Positions 41,619 to 49,592 of a DNA stretch of 64,000 bases are shown piece by piece. The stretch is from NCBI RefSeq assembly GCF_900114345.1, contig NZ_FOZJ01000003.1, forward strand, positions 496,001 through 560,000. The letters are read 5' to 3'. Source of the stretch: Microbacterium sp. cf046 (GTDB lineage Bacteria; Actinomycetota; Actinomycetes; Actinomycetales; Microbacteriaceae). A program made the position numbers and the translations under genes. A model generated the notes under the pieces. The model was given only the letters and a program-made list of their open reading frames with translations. It ran no database searches and was not told where the DNA came from. Positions within the stretch are counted from its first letter, which is position 1. The number at the start of each line of letters is the position of its first letter.

Positions 41619-44134
41619 GCCTCCTGCGTGAATACGCGGCGTCGATCGCCCAGCCGACGCTGCCCCTCGGCCCCGGCGCGCGATTCGACGAGGTCGTCGG
41701 CCCGGACGGCGCGCTGCGCGCGGCGTGGAAGGGGATGGCCTCGATCGCGGTCGATCTGACCTCGTCCGAGGTCGGACGCATCGATGTCGAGATCACGACG
41801 CTCCTCGCCGACGACGGCGCCACGTACGGCAGTCTCGAGGCGGGCTCGCAGCCCTGGCTGCTGGATCCGATGCCGCTCGTGCTGGATGCCGCGAACTGGG
41901 CACGACTCGGCGTCGGGCTCGCTCAGCGCACCGAGCTGCTGAACGCGCTGCTTGCCGACATCTACGGCGAGCAGCGGCTTCTCGCCGACGGGGTCATTCC
42001 TCCCGCGGTCGTCTTCGGCCACTCCGGTTACATCCGCCCGATCGCCCGCTCGCGCGGCTTCGATCCCAACCCGCTGATCCTCTCCAGCACCGATCTCGGC
42101 AGGGATGCGGCGGGGGAGTGGCACGTGCTGACCGACCGCGTGCAGGCACCCTCGGGCCTGGGCTACGCGATGGAGAACCGCCGCGTGCTCTCGCGCGTGC
42201 TGCCCGAGCTGTACGAGGAGGCCGGGCTCCACCGCATGGAGCCGTACTTCTCCGCACTGCGCTCCGCCCTCCTGCAGGCCGCGCCCGCCGAGGTCGCCGA
42301 TCCGCGTGTCGTGGTGCTCTCGCCCGGAACGCACTCCGAGACCGCGTACGACCAGGCCTTCATCGCGAACATCCTCGGCTTCCCGCTCGTGCAGGGCGAA
42401 GACCTCGTGGTCCGCGACGGTTGGGTCTGGATGAAGCCCACAGGCTTTCCGCAGCACGAGCCGCACGAGCGGGTCGACGTCATCCTCCGGCGCGTGGATG
42501 CCGAGTGGTGCGACCCGCTCGAGCTGCGTGCCGGCTCCCAGCTGGGCGTCGCCGGCCTCACCGAAGCGGTGCGACGCGGCCGGGTGCGTCTGGTGAACGG
42601 ACTGGGCGCCGGGGTGCTGGAGAACCCCGGGCTGATGCCGTTCATGCCCGCCGTGTGCGAGCGGCTCCTCGGTGAACAGCTGCGCCTGCCGTCGGTGCCG
42701 ACCCTCTGGTGCGGCGATCCCGAGGGTCTCGCGCAGGTGCTGACCGCCGTGAAGAAGGACCCGGCGTCGATCATCGTGCGCCAGATCGACGGGCGCGCCG
42801 CCGAGCTCGCGGAGCTGGGTGCGAACGGGCTGCGCGATCGGATCCTCTCGGCGCCGCATCGGTTCGTGGGCCAGGAGCGGCTGCCGCTCTCGCAGGCTCC
42901 TTCCTGGGGTGAGGCGGGCCGCGCATCGGGTCGCGCCAACCCCAACCCGATCGTGCTGCGTGCGTTCACCGTGCGCGACGGTGCGATCTACCGCCCGCTC
43001 GTCGGCGGACTCGCGACCCTGGTCGATGACCGCAAGGCCGCTCCGAGCACCAAGGACGTGTGGGTGCTCAAGGGCGCTCACGGGGATCCCGATCAGGGCA
43101 TCGTCGAGGTGGCGCCCCTGCCGCTCGCGCGCGCGGTGCCGGTGCTCTCGCCCCGCGCCGTGGAGGACATGTTCTGGTCGGGTCGCTACACGGAGCGCGC
43201 CGAAGACCTCGTCCGGCTCGTGATCACCTCGAGCGCGTACGCCGAGCAGCTCGACTACAGCTCCAGCACCGAGGGCGGTGCGGCGCTTCGCGCGCTCATC
43301 GGAGTGCTTCAGCGACTGTGCGGCACGCGCTGGCTCGACCCCGATCTGGAGCAGCGCTCCCTCCTGCTGGATGCCGACCGCCCGGGTTCGGCCGCCCACT
43401 CGCTCGAGCGGCTCCGCGATGCGCTCGAGGGCGTGCGCGATCAGCTGTCCGGCGACACCTGGCGCGCGTTCGGGAGCACGGACCGTGCGATGAAGGCGCT
43501 GCGCGCGTCGCGCCGGCTGCAGATCGCCGAATCGGCCAGCCGCATGCTGGGCGGCATCCTCTCGCTGCAGGGCGTGACCGCGAACATGATGCGCGACGAC
43601 GGCTGGCACGCGATCGAGGCCGGTCGCTACCTCGAGCGCTCGCTGCAGGTGACGACGCTGCTGGCCGCGACCACGACTGTCTCGCTGGGTGTCGGCGTGG
43701 AGCGGGCGGTGCTGGGCGGGGTGCTCATGGCGGCCGAGAGCTCGGTCACCCACCGACGCCGGTTCCGGGGCAGCGTGCGCGCGGCGGACGTTCTGGAGCT
43801 CCTGCTGATCGACGCCGAGAACCCCCGCTCGATCGCGTTCTCGCTCGCCCGGCTGCGGTTCCACCTTTCGCAGCTCGCCGCCTCGACCGGCTCGACCAGA
43901 CCCGAGCGCCTGCTCGAGCACCTCGAGGACTCCCTGGAGGCCGTCGATATCCCGGCGCTGACGGCGCCGGTGGACGGGCGCCGCCCGCGCCTGGAGGAGT
44001 TCCTCGCGGAGACGCACGCGCACCTGCACCGCCTCGGCGATGCGATCGTGCACCTGCACTTCGAGAGCGGCCCCCTGCCGCAGCCGATCTCGTCGCTCAC
44101 ACTGACCGAGGTGATGGGGGTGGAGCGCCCATGA
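41615..44134 (+). CDS. circularly permuted ATP-grasp (CP_ATPgrasp) and alpha-E domain fusion
   Basis: An 839-residue two-domain protein. The first about 480 residues match circularly permuted ATP-grasp enzymes: VIPPAVVFGHSGYIRP, LILSSTDLGRDAAGEW, DRVQAPSGLGYAMENR and PGTHSETAYDQAFIAN. The remainder is the all-helical alpha-E domain, beginning VEDMFWSGRYTERAEDLVRL. In many genomes these are separate genes. ATP-grasp enzymes join amino groups to carboxylates with ATP, so this protein is predicted to make an amide or peptide bond; the substrate is unknown. The GTG start overlaps the upstream stop by four bases. Confidence 0.93.
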   Translation: MSLLREYAASIAQPTLPLGPGARFDEVVGPDGALRAAWKGMASIAVDLTSSEVGRIDVEITTLLADDGATYGSLEAGSQPWLLDPMPLVLDAANWARLGVGLAQRTELLNALLADIYGEQRLLADGVIPPAVVFGHSGYIRPIARSRGFDPNPLILSSTDLGRDAAGEWHVLTDRVQAPSGLGYAMENRRVLSRVLPELYEEAGLHRMEPYFSALRSALLQAAPAEVADPRVVVLSPGTHSETAYDQAFIANILGFPLVQGEDLVVRDGWVWMKPTGFPQHEPHERVDVILRRVDAEWCDPLELRAGSQLGVAGLTEAVRRGRVRLVNGLGAGVLENPGLMPFMPAVCERLLGEQLRLPSVPTLWCGDPEGLAQVLTAVKKDPASIIVRQIDGRAAELAELGANGLRDRILSAPHRFVGQERLPLSQAPSWGEAGRASGRANPNPIVLRAFTVRDGAIYRPLVGGLATLVDDRKAAPSTKDVWVLKGAHGDPDQGIVEVAPLPLARAVPVLSPRAVEDMFWSGRYTERAEDLVRLVITSSAYAEQLDYSSSTEGGAALRALIGVLQRLCGTRWLDPDLEQRSLLLDADRPGSAAHSLERLRDALEGVRDQLSGDTWRAFGSTDRAMKALRASRRLQIAESASRMLGGILSLQGVTANMMRDDGWHAIEAGRYLERSLQVTTLLAATTTVSLGVGVERAVLGGVLMAAESSVTHRRRFRGSVRAADVLELLLIDAENPRSIAFSLARLRFHLSQLAASTGSTRPERLLEHLEDSLEAVDIPALTAPVDGRRPRLEEFLAETHAHLHRLGDAIVHLHFESGPLPQPISSLTLTEVMGVERP

Positions 44135-44150
44135 CGTACGGCCCCGTCCG

Positions 44151-45047
44151 ATGAGGTACCGCGTCTCGCACCGCACCACGTACTCGTACGACGACGATGT
44201 GTCCAGCAGCTTCGGCCTCGCCCACTGCCGGCCCCGCGAGCTGCCCTGGCAGCACGTGGCCTCGCGCGAGGTGTCGATCGATCCGGTGCCCAGCGACATC
44301 GCCGACGACGTCGACTGCTACGGCAACATCGTGTCGTACTTCCACGTCACCGAGCCGCACATGCGTCTCACGATCAATGCGCTCAGCGATGTGACGGTGA
44401 CGCCGACCGAGTACGACGCCGATGCCCTGCTCGAGCCGTGGGAGCGCGCGCGGCCGATCCTGCATCCGGGCATCTCCCGCGGCGCATGGGCGGCGACGGA
44501 GTTCGCACTCGAATCGCCCAAGGCGCGACACGTGGATGCTGCGCGGGAGTATGCCGCGGCATCCCTCACTCCGGGGCGCCCGATCGGCGAGGCCGTCACC
44601 GATCTGATGCACCGGATCAAGACCGACTTCCACTACGACAAGACCGCGACCACGGTCACGAGCACGGTCGCCGACGTGATCGAGAAGCGCGCGGGCGTGT
44701 GTCAGGACTTCGCGCACCTCGCCCTGGCGTGCCTGCGCAGCCACGGCATGGCCGCGCGGTACGTCAGCGGCTATTTGGCGACCCGCCCACCGGCCGGCAA
44801 GCCGCGGCTGGTCGGCGCGGATGCCTCGCACGCGTGGGTGGCCGCGTGGATCCCCGGGTCCGACCAGTGGCTCGCGTTCGATCCGACGAACGATCAGTGG
44901 GTGGCGGACCGCCATGTGACCGTGGCGTGGGGTCGCGACTACGGCGACGTCCCGCCCGTGAAGGGCGTGATCTTCACGGAGGCGAAGAAGTCGACGCTGC
45001 GCGTGGCCGTGGACGTTGCACCACTCGAGGAGTATTCGCAAGGGTGA
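44151..45047 (+). CDS. transglutaminase-like domain protein
   Basis: A 298-residue protein with an N-terminal beta-strand domain (YRVSHRTTYSYDDDV, the Bact_transglu_N type) and a papain-like core. The catalytic triad is C184 in RAGVCQDFAHLAL, H227 in DASHAWVAAW and D244 in AFDPTNDQW. It is the stand-alone transglutaminase always found beside the ATP-grasp/alpha-E protein. It probably cleaves or transfers a peptide linkage made or used by the pathway. An ATG lies 17 bases after the ATP-grasp stop, which suggests one mRNA. Confidence 0.94.
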   Translation: MRYRVSHRTTYSYDDDVSSSFGLAHCRPRELPWQHVASREVSIDPVPSDIADDVDCYGNIVSYFHVTEPHMRLTINALSDVTVTPTEYDADALLEPWERARPILHPGISRGAWAATEFALESPKARHVDAAREYAAASLTPGRPIGEAVTDLMHRIKTDFHYDKTATTVTSTVADVIEKRAGVCQDFAHLALACLRSHGMAARYVSGYLATRPPAGKPRLVGADASHAWVAAWIPGSDQWLAFDPTNDQWVADRHVTVAWGRDYGDVPPVKGVIFTEAKKSTLRVAVDVAPLEEYSQG

Positions 45048-45081
45048 GCTTCGCTGCGGGCGAGTGTGCGAGCCTGGGCGG

Positions 45082-46098
45082 GTGAAGTCCTATCGATGCC
45101 GCGTCTGCAGCAGTCCGCTCTACTTCGAGAACTCGATCTGCGTCGCGTGCGGCGCGGGCCTGGGCTACTCCCGCGAGGAGCGCGAGATCGTGCCGGTCGG
45201 GCTCGACGGTCGCTATGTCGACTCATCAGGACTGATCTGGCACGTCTGCCGCAACCTCAACCTCTCGGGCTGCACGTGGCTCGCACCCCTCGAGGGCGGG
45301 CAGTGCTTCAGCTGCTCCCTGACGCGCACGCGCCCGAACGACGCGGACGTCGCGGGCGTCAGCAACTTTCCGGTGGCTGAGCGCGCGAAGCGACACCTCA
45401 TCGCCGAACTCGACGATCTCGGCTTCCCCGTGGTGGGCAAGGATGCCGCGATCGGCGGCGATCCGGCGGGGGGCCTGTGCTTCGACCTGCTCTCGAGCAC
45501 GGATCGCAGCGTCACGATCGGACACGAGGACGGCGTGATCACGATCGATCTCGCGGAGAGCGACCCTGCGTACCGTGAGCGGCTGCGCGGCGAGCTCGAC
45601 GAGCCGTACCGCACGATGCTCGGCCACTTCCGGCACGAGGTCGGACACTACTACCAGTGGCGGCTTGTCGAGGTCGCGGGCGACCCGGAGCGCATCGCGC
45701 GCGCCCGCGAACTGTTCGGCGACGAGACGGTCGACTATCAGGACGCGATCGACCGGCACTACAGCCACGGGGCGCCGGCCGGATGGGAGCGCTCGTATCT
45801 CACGACCTACGCGACGATGCACCCGTACGAGGACTTCGCCGAGACGTGGGCCCACTTCCTGCACATCTGCGACACCATCCAGACGGCGACCGAGTACGGA
45901 CTCACGGCCGTCGCGGGCATCGACGCGTTCTCGCACTTCCGCGACCTGGTCACGGGGGTGTGGGTGCCGATGTCGATCGCGCTGAACATGATCAATCGAT
46001 CGATGGGCAAGGACGACCTCTACCCGTTCGTGATCCCGGCGCCGGTGCTCGACAAGCTCGAGTTCGTCGCGTCGCTGCGAGGCGACGGGCGAGCCTGA
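45082..46098 (+). CDS. zinc-ribbon putative metallopeptidase (Peptidase_Mx type)
   Basis: A 338-residue soluble protein. The N-terminus is a zinc ribbon with C6, C9, C20 and C23 (YRCRVCSSPL, ICVACG). Further on, H185-E186-x-x-H189 in GHFRHEVGHYYQW is a zincin metallopeptidase motif, and YEDFAETWAHFLHICD probably supplies the third ligand. Proteins of this kind commonly sit beside transglutaminase/ATP-grasp sets, so it likely cleaves a related protein or peptide. The start is the GTG at 45082; no better site lies closer to the ribbon. Confidence 0.9.
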   Translation: MKSYRCRVCSSPLYFENSICVACGAGLGYSREEREIVPVGLDGRYVDSSGLIWHVCRNLNLSGCTWLAPLEGGQCFSCSLTRTRPNDADVAGVSNFPVAERAKRHLIAELDDLGFPVVGKDAAIGGDPAGGLCFDLLSSTDRSVTIGHEDGVITIDLAESDPAYRERLRGELDEPYRTMLGHFRHEVGHYYQWRLVEVAGDPERIARARELFGDETVDYQDAIDRHYSHGAPAGWERSYLTTYATMHPYEDFAETWAHFLHICDTIQTATEYGLTAVAGIDAFSHFRDLVTGVWVPMSIALNMINRSMGKDDLYPFVIPAPVLDKLEFVASLRGDGRA

Positions 46099-46099
46099 G

Positions 46100-46828
46100 T
46101 CAGGAGGCCTTCTCCTCGCCGTCGCCCGCGCCCGCGGCCGCCGCAGCCGCCGCAGCCGCATCCGGCGGCGGAGCGTCGGTGAGCACTCGGAGGTCGCTGA
46201 AGTCGACGTCGGCGAACGCGCCGAAGAACCGCTTCAGCTCCTCGGCCATGTCGATCACCTCGCGATCGAGCAGCCACTGCACCTGCAGGCCGTCCATCAT
46301 CGCGATCGTGGCGACCGCGGCGCGCTGAGGCGTGACTCCGGCCATGAGCCGCCCGTCCCGCTCGAGCGATTCGAACGCAGTCCGCAGGCTGCCCCGGGTG
46401 TACTCGTAGCGCCCGATGAAGTACTCATGTGCGGGGTGGTCGGGTGCCGTGGCCTCGGCGGACAGCACGCAGTACAGCTCGACGACTCCGGGCACCGAGG
46501 CGTTGTAGGTGGCGAGCTCCACCAGGCCGCGAAGCGCAACCGCGCCGTCCGGGTCGCCGAACGGGACGAACTCCAGGGAGTGCTGATCGCGGCGATCGAG
46601 CACGGCCGCCAGCAGGGCGCTCTTGTTGGGGAAGTGGTGCAGGAGTCCGGCTTCGCTCATGCCCACCTTCTGCGCGACATCGCGCAGCGACCCGGCCCGG
46701 TAGCCGGACTCGGCGAACACCTCGAGCGCAGCGTCGAGGATCGCCGTGCGCTTCGCGCTCGTCTTCGCGTATTCCCCGCGCGGCTTCCGCGCGCGCACTG
46801 GTGACGGGGTCTGGGTCACAGTGTTCAC
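46100..46828 (-). CDS. TetR family repressor of the glycan-utilisation operon
   Basis: A 242-residue TetR-type regulator. The helix-turn-helix is at about residues 21-65 (KRTAILDAALEVFAESGYRA, GLLHHFPNKSALLAAVL), and a long Ala-rich tail ends the protein. I chose the GTG at 46828, which has GAGAGG six bases upstream; an ATG at 46855 lacks a ribosome site. It is divergent from the ABC transporter and glycosidase operon, and two palindromic sites lie between them. This makes it the most likely sugar-responsive repressor of that operon. It converges closely with the metallopeptidase gene. Confidence 0.92.
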   Translation of the reverse strand: MNTVTQTPSPVRARKPRGEYAKTSAKRTAILDAALEVFAESGYRAGSLRDVAQKVGMSEAGLLHHFPNKSALLAAVLDRRDQHSLEFVPFGDPDGAVALRGLVELATYNASVPGVVELYCVLSAEATAPDHPAHEYFIGRYEYTRGSLRTAFESLERDGRLMAGVTPQRAAVATIAMMDGLQVQWLLDREVIDMAEELKRFFGAFADVDFSDLRVLTDAPPPDAAAAAAAAAGAGDGEEKAS

Positions 46829-46860
46829 CGTATCCTCTCGACCTTCTTCGGTCATCCCAT

Positions 46861-46878
46861 GGGCCCGTCTTCGGGCCC
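46861..46878. promoter_or_regulatory. hairpin upstream of TetR start
   Basis: GGGCCCG-TCTT-CGGGCCC is a perfect 7-bp stem with a 4-base loop, 33 bases before the TetR GTG on its own strand. It could affect the TetR leader or end transcription entering from the operon side. Confidence 0.45.
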
Positions 46879-46915
46879 CTCGTTGAGCCATTCTCAGCGC
46901 AACCGTAACAAAAAC

Positions 46916-46960
46916 CTAGCGATCGCTAGAAATTTATTCCAAAAACCTAGCGGTCACTCG
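46916..46960. promoter_or_regulatory. two TetR-type operator sites of the glycan operon
   Basis: CTAGCGATCGCTAG (46916-46929) is a perfect 14-bp palindrome. A second, imperfect copy reads CTAGCGGTCACTCG (46947-46960). Both are preceded by AAAAAC and their starts are 31 bases apart, close to three helical turns. They lie in the AT-rich gap between the TetR gene and the solute-binding protein gene. Confidence 0.75.
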
Positions 46961-47030
46961 GATTTGATGTTACCGTTTCGTCTACGAGGTGATCCGCAGT
47001 GGAATCGCCCCCTACCAAGAGGACTCGAAG

Positions 47031-48563
47031 ATGATCCGATGGAAGAAGGCCGCGGCAGCAGCGGCTATCGCCGTCACCACCGCACTGGCCGTCACGGCGT
47101 GCGCCGGCGGAAGCACTGACGGAGGCGGCGAGGGTGCGGGAACGCTGACGCTCGGCGCGATCGGTGCCCCGACGACGTTCGACCCTGCGGGTTCGCAGTG
47201 GGGAAACCTGTCGCCCTTCTACCAGGCGGTGTTCGACACGCTCCTCCTCGCCACCCCCGAGGGAACGATCGAGCCATGGCTCGCGACCGAGTGGTCGTAC
47301 AACGACGACAACACTGTGCTGACGCTGACGCTGCGTGATGATGTCACGTTCAGCGACGGCTCGAAGCTCACCGCCGATGTCGTCGCGAAGAACCTGCAGC
47401 GCTTCAAGGACGGCACCTCACCAGACGCCGGCTACTTCGCCGGTGTCGCGAGCTTCGAGGCCCCGGATGACACGACCGTCGTGATCACCCTCAGCGCACC
47501 TGACCCCGCAATGCTCAACTACCTCACCCGCGACCCGGGTCTGGTCGGCGCCGAGGCATCCCTCGACAGCGCGGACGCCGCAACCAACCCCGTCGGCTCC
47601 GGGCCCTACATCCTGGACACCGCGGCGACAGTCACCGGAACCACGTACTCGTACACCAAGAACCCGGACTACTGGAATCCCGATGTGCAGTACTACGACA
47701 ACCTCGTGATCAACGTGCTCAGCGATCCGACCGCGGCACTCAACGCGATCAAGGCAGGCGAGGCCAACGGCGTCAAGCTCGCGAACAACGACGCGCTGAC
47801 CGAGGTCGAGGCGGCCGGCTGGACGGTGAACGCCAACGAGCTCGACTTCCAGGGTCTCCTCCTGCTCGACCGTGCAGGAACGATGGATCCCGCGCTCGCC
47901 GACGTCAAGGTTCGCCAGGCGATCAACTACGCGTTCGACCGCGACGGTCTGCTCACCGCGCTGCAGACCGACCACGGCACCGTGACCACTCAGGTGTTCC
48001 CGGCGACATCGGATGCCTACGACCCCGAGCTGGACAGCTACTACGACTACGACCCGGAGAAGGCCAAGGAGCTGCTCGCCGAGGCGGGCTACCCCGACGG
48101 GCTGTCGATCAGCATGCCGACCGTTTCGGTCCTCAGCGCGACGACCTACACCCTGGTCGCGCAGCAGCTCGCCGACGTCGGGATCACGGTCGAGGCGACA
48201 GACGTCCCGGTCGGAAACTTCATCGCCGACATGCTGGCACCGAAGTACCCGGCCACGTTCATGGCACTCGAGCAGAACCCCGATTGGCAGCTGATCCAGT
48301 TCATGATCGCACCGAACGCGGTGTTCAACCCGTTCAAGTACCAGGACCCGCAGGTCGACGAGTACATCAAGGAGATCCAGTACGGCGACGAGGCCACCCA
48401 GGCCTCGGTGGCCAAGGAGCTCAACACGTACATCGTCGAGCAGGCGTGGTTCGCCCCGTTCTACCGTGTGCAGGGCAGCGTCGCGACGGACGCCAACACG
48501 ACCGTCGAGATGCTCCCGACGAACGCCTACCCCGCGATCTACGACTTCCAGCCGAAGCAGTAG
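47031..48563 (+). CDS. ABC transporter substrate-binding lipoprotein (family 5)
   Basis: A 510-residue exported lipoprotein. The signal peptide has a Lys-rich N-terminus and a lipobox at TACAGG (cleaved before the Cys at about residue 24), then a glycine-rich linker. The mature part is a solute-binding protein family 5 fold, with TTFDPAGSQWGNLSPF, LTADVVAKNLQRFKDG, SGPYILD and DVKVRQAINYAFDRDGL. Family 5 proteins bind peptides or, as likely here, oligosaccharides. AGAGGA precedes the ATG at 47031. A hairpin follows the gene and should keep this transcript more abundant than the permease genes. Confidence 0.95.
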   Translation: MIRWKKAAAAAAIAVTTALAVTACAGGSTDGGGEGAGTLTLGAIGAPTTFDPAGSQWGNLSPFYQAVFDTLLLATPEGTIEPWLATEWSYNDDNTVLTLTLRDDVTFSDGSKLTADVVAKNLQRFKDGTSPDAGYFAGVASFEAPDDTTVVITLSAPDPAMLNYLTRDPGLVGAEASLDSADAATNPVGSGPYILDTAATVTGTTYSYTKNPDYWNPDVQYYDNLVINVLSDPTAALNAIKAGEANGVKLANNDALTEVEAAGWTVNANELDFQGLLLLDRAGTMDPALADVKVRQAINYAFDRDGLLTALQTDHGTVTTQVFPATSDAYDPELDSYYDYDPEKAKELLAEAGYPDGLSISMPTVSVLSATTYTLVAQQLADVGITVEATDVPVGNFIADMLAPKYPATFMALEQNPDWQLIQFMIAPNAVFNPFKYQDPQVDEYIKEIQYGDEATQASVAKELNTYIVEQAWFAPFYRVQGSVATDANTTVEMLPTNAYPAIYDFQPKQ

Positions 48564-48570
48564 TCGCCCA

Positions 48571-48600
48571 CCGGCCCGCCCGAGCGATCGGGCGGGCCGG
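48571..48600 (+). terminator. intra-operon hairpin after the solute-binding protein gene
   Basis: CCGGCCCGCCCG and CGGGCGGGCCGG form a perfect 12-bp stem with a 6-base loop and no T-run. It lies between the binding-protein and permease genes, where such structures usually act as partial terminators and 3-prime stabilisers. Confidence 0.7.
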
Positions 48601-48650
48601 ACCCCACACACCTCGCACCATCCGGTATTCCTCTACACAGGAGTGGAGCC

Positions 48651-49592
48651 ATGCTCACATTCATCCTGCGCCGCTTGCTGTCGGGCCTGATCTTGATCGT
48701 CGTGATCACGGTCCTCGCCTTCACGCTGCTGTATCTCGGCAGCGGCAACATCGCCCGCACCATCCTCGGCCAGAACGCCAGTGAAGAGCTCGTCGCTCAG
48801 AAGTCGGCGGAGCTCGGCCTCGACCGCCCATTGATCGTGCAGTTCGGCGACTGGCTCAGCTCCGCCGTGACCGGCGACCTCGGTCGCTCCTGGTTCAACG
48901 GTCAGCTCGTCACCGTCCAACTCTCGAGCCGACTGGCGGTGACCCTCTCCCTGGTCGTCGGGGCGATCATCGTGACGGCGATCTTCTCGGTGATCCTCGG
49001 CATCCTCGCCGCCCGTCGAGGCGGCGCCATCGACGGAACCGTTCAGCTCATCTCGATCATCGGGTTCGCGATCCCCGGATTCCTGATCGCGCTGTTCCTC
49101 GTGCTGATCTTCGCGATCAACCTGGGGTGGTTCAAGGCGACCGGCTACATACCGCTCACGACGTCGTTCACGGGCTGGCTCAGCAGCGTCACGCTGCCGA
49201 TCATCGCCCTGTCGATCGGCGGCATCGCGACGATCTCGCAGCAGGTGCGGGGGTCCGTCATCGACGGCCTCTCGCGGGACTACGTGCGCACGCTCCGCAG
49301 TCGCGGGCTGAGCTCGAACCGCACGGTGTACAAGCACGTGCTGCGCAACGCCGGCGGCCCTGCGCTCGCCCTGCTCGCCGTCCAGTTCATCGGAATGATC
49401 AGCGGTGCGGTGATCGTCGAGACGATCTTCGCTCTCCCCGGCCTCGGGTCGCTGACCGTCACGGCCACCTTGGCCGGCGACATCCCGATCGTGATGGGAA
49501 TCGTGGTGGTCACCGCCATCATCGCGATCGTCGTCAACCTTGTCATCGACCTCGCGCAGGCTGCGCTCAACCCGAAGGTGAGACTGTCATGA
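48651..49592 (+). CDS. ABC transporter permease (DppB/OppB type)
   Basis: A 313-residue membrane protein with six helices. The first segment, FILRRLLSGLILIVVITV, and the EAA-type loop SRDYVRTLRSRGLSSNRTVYKHVLRNA are typical of the DppB family, which couples to the ATPase through that loop. GGAGTGG lies just before the ATG at 48651. Its stop overlaps the start of the permease-ATPase fusion. It forms half of the membrane channel for the imported oligosaccharide or peptide. Confidence 0.95.
   Translation: MLTFILRRLLSGLILIVVITVLAFTLLYLGSGNIARTILGQNASEELVAQKSAELGLDRPLIVQFGDWLSSAVTGDLGRSWFNGQLVTVQLSSRLAVTLSLVVGAIIVTAIFSVILGILAARRGGAIDGTVQLISIIGFAIPGFLIALFLVLIFAINLGWFKATGYIPLTTSFTGWLSSVTLPIIALSIGGIATISQQVRGSVIDGLSRDYVRTLRSRGLSSNRTVYKHVLRNAGGPALALLAVQFIGMISGAVIVETIFALPGLGSLTVTATLAGDIPIVMGIVVVTAIIAIVVNLVIDLAQAALNPKVRLS

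Noticed and set aside
41576..44299. A 907-residue minus-strand frame opposite the ATP-grasp gene
   Set aside because: It has shadow-type composition (His, Arg, Glu rich) and no family motifs. The plus-strand ATP-grasp/alpha-E gene is certain.
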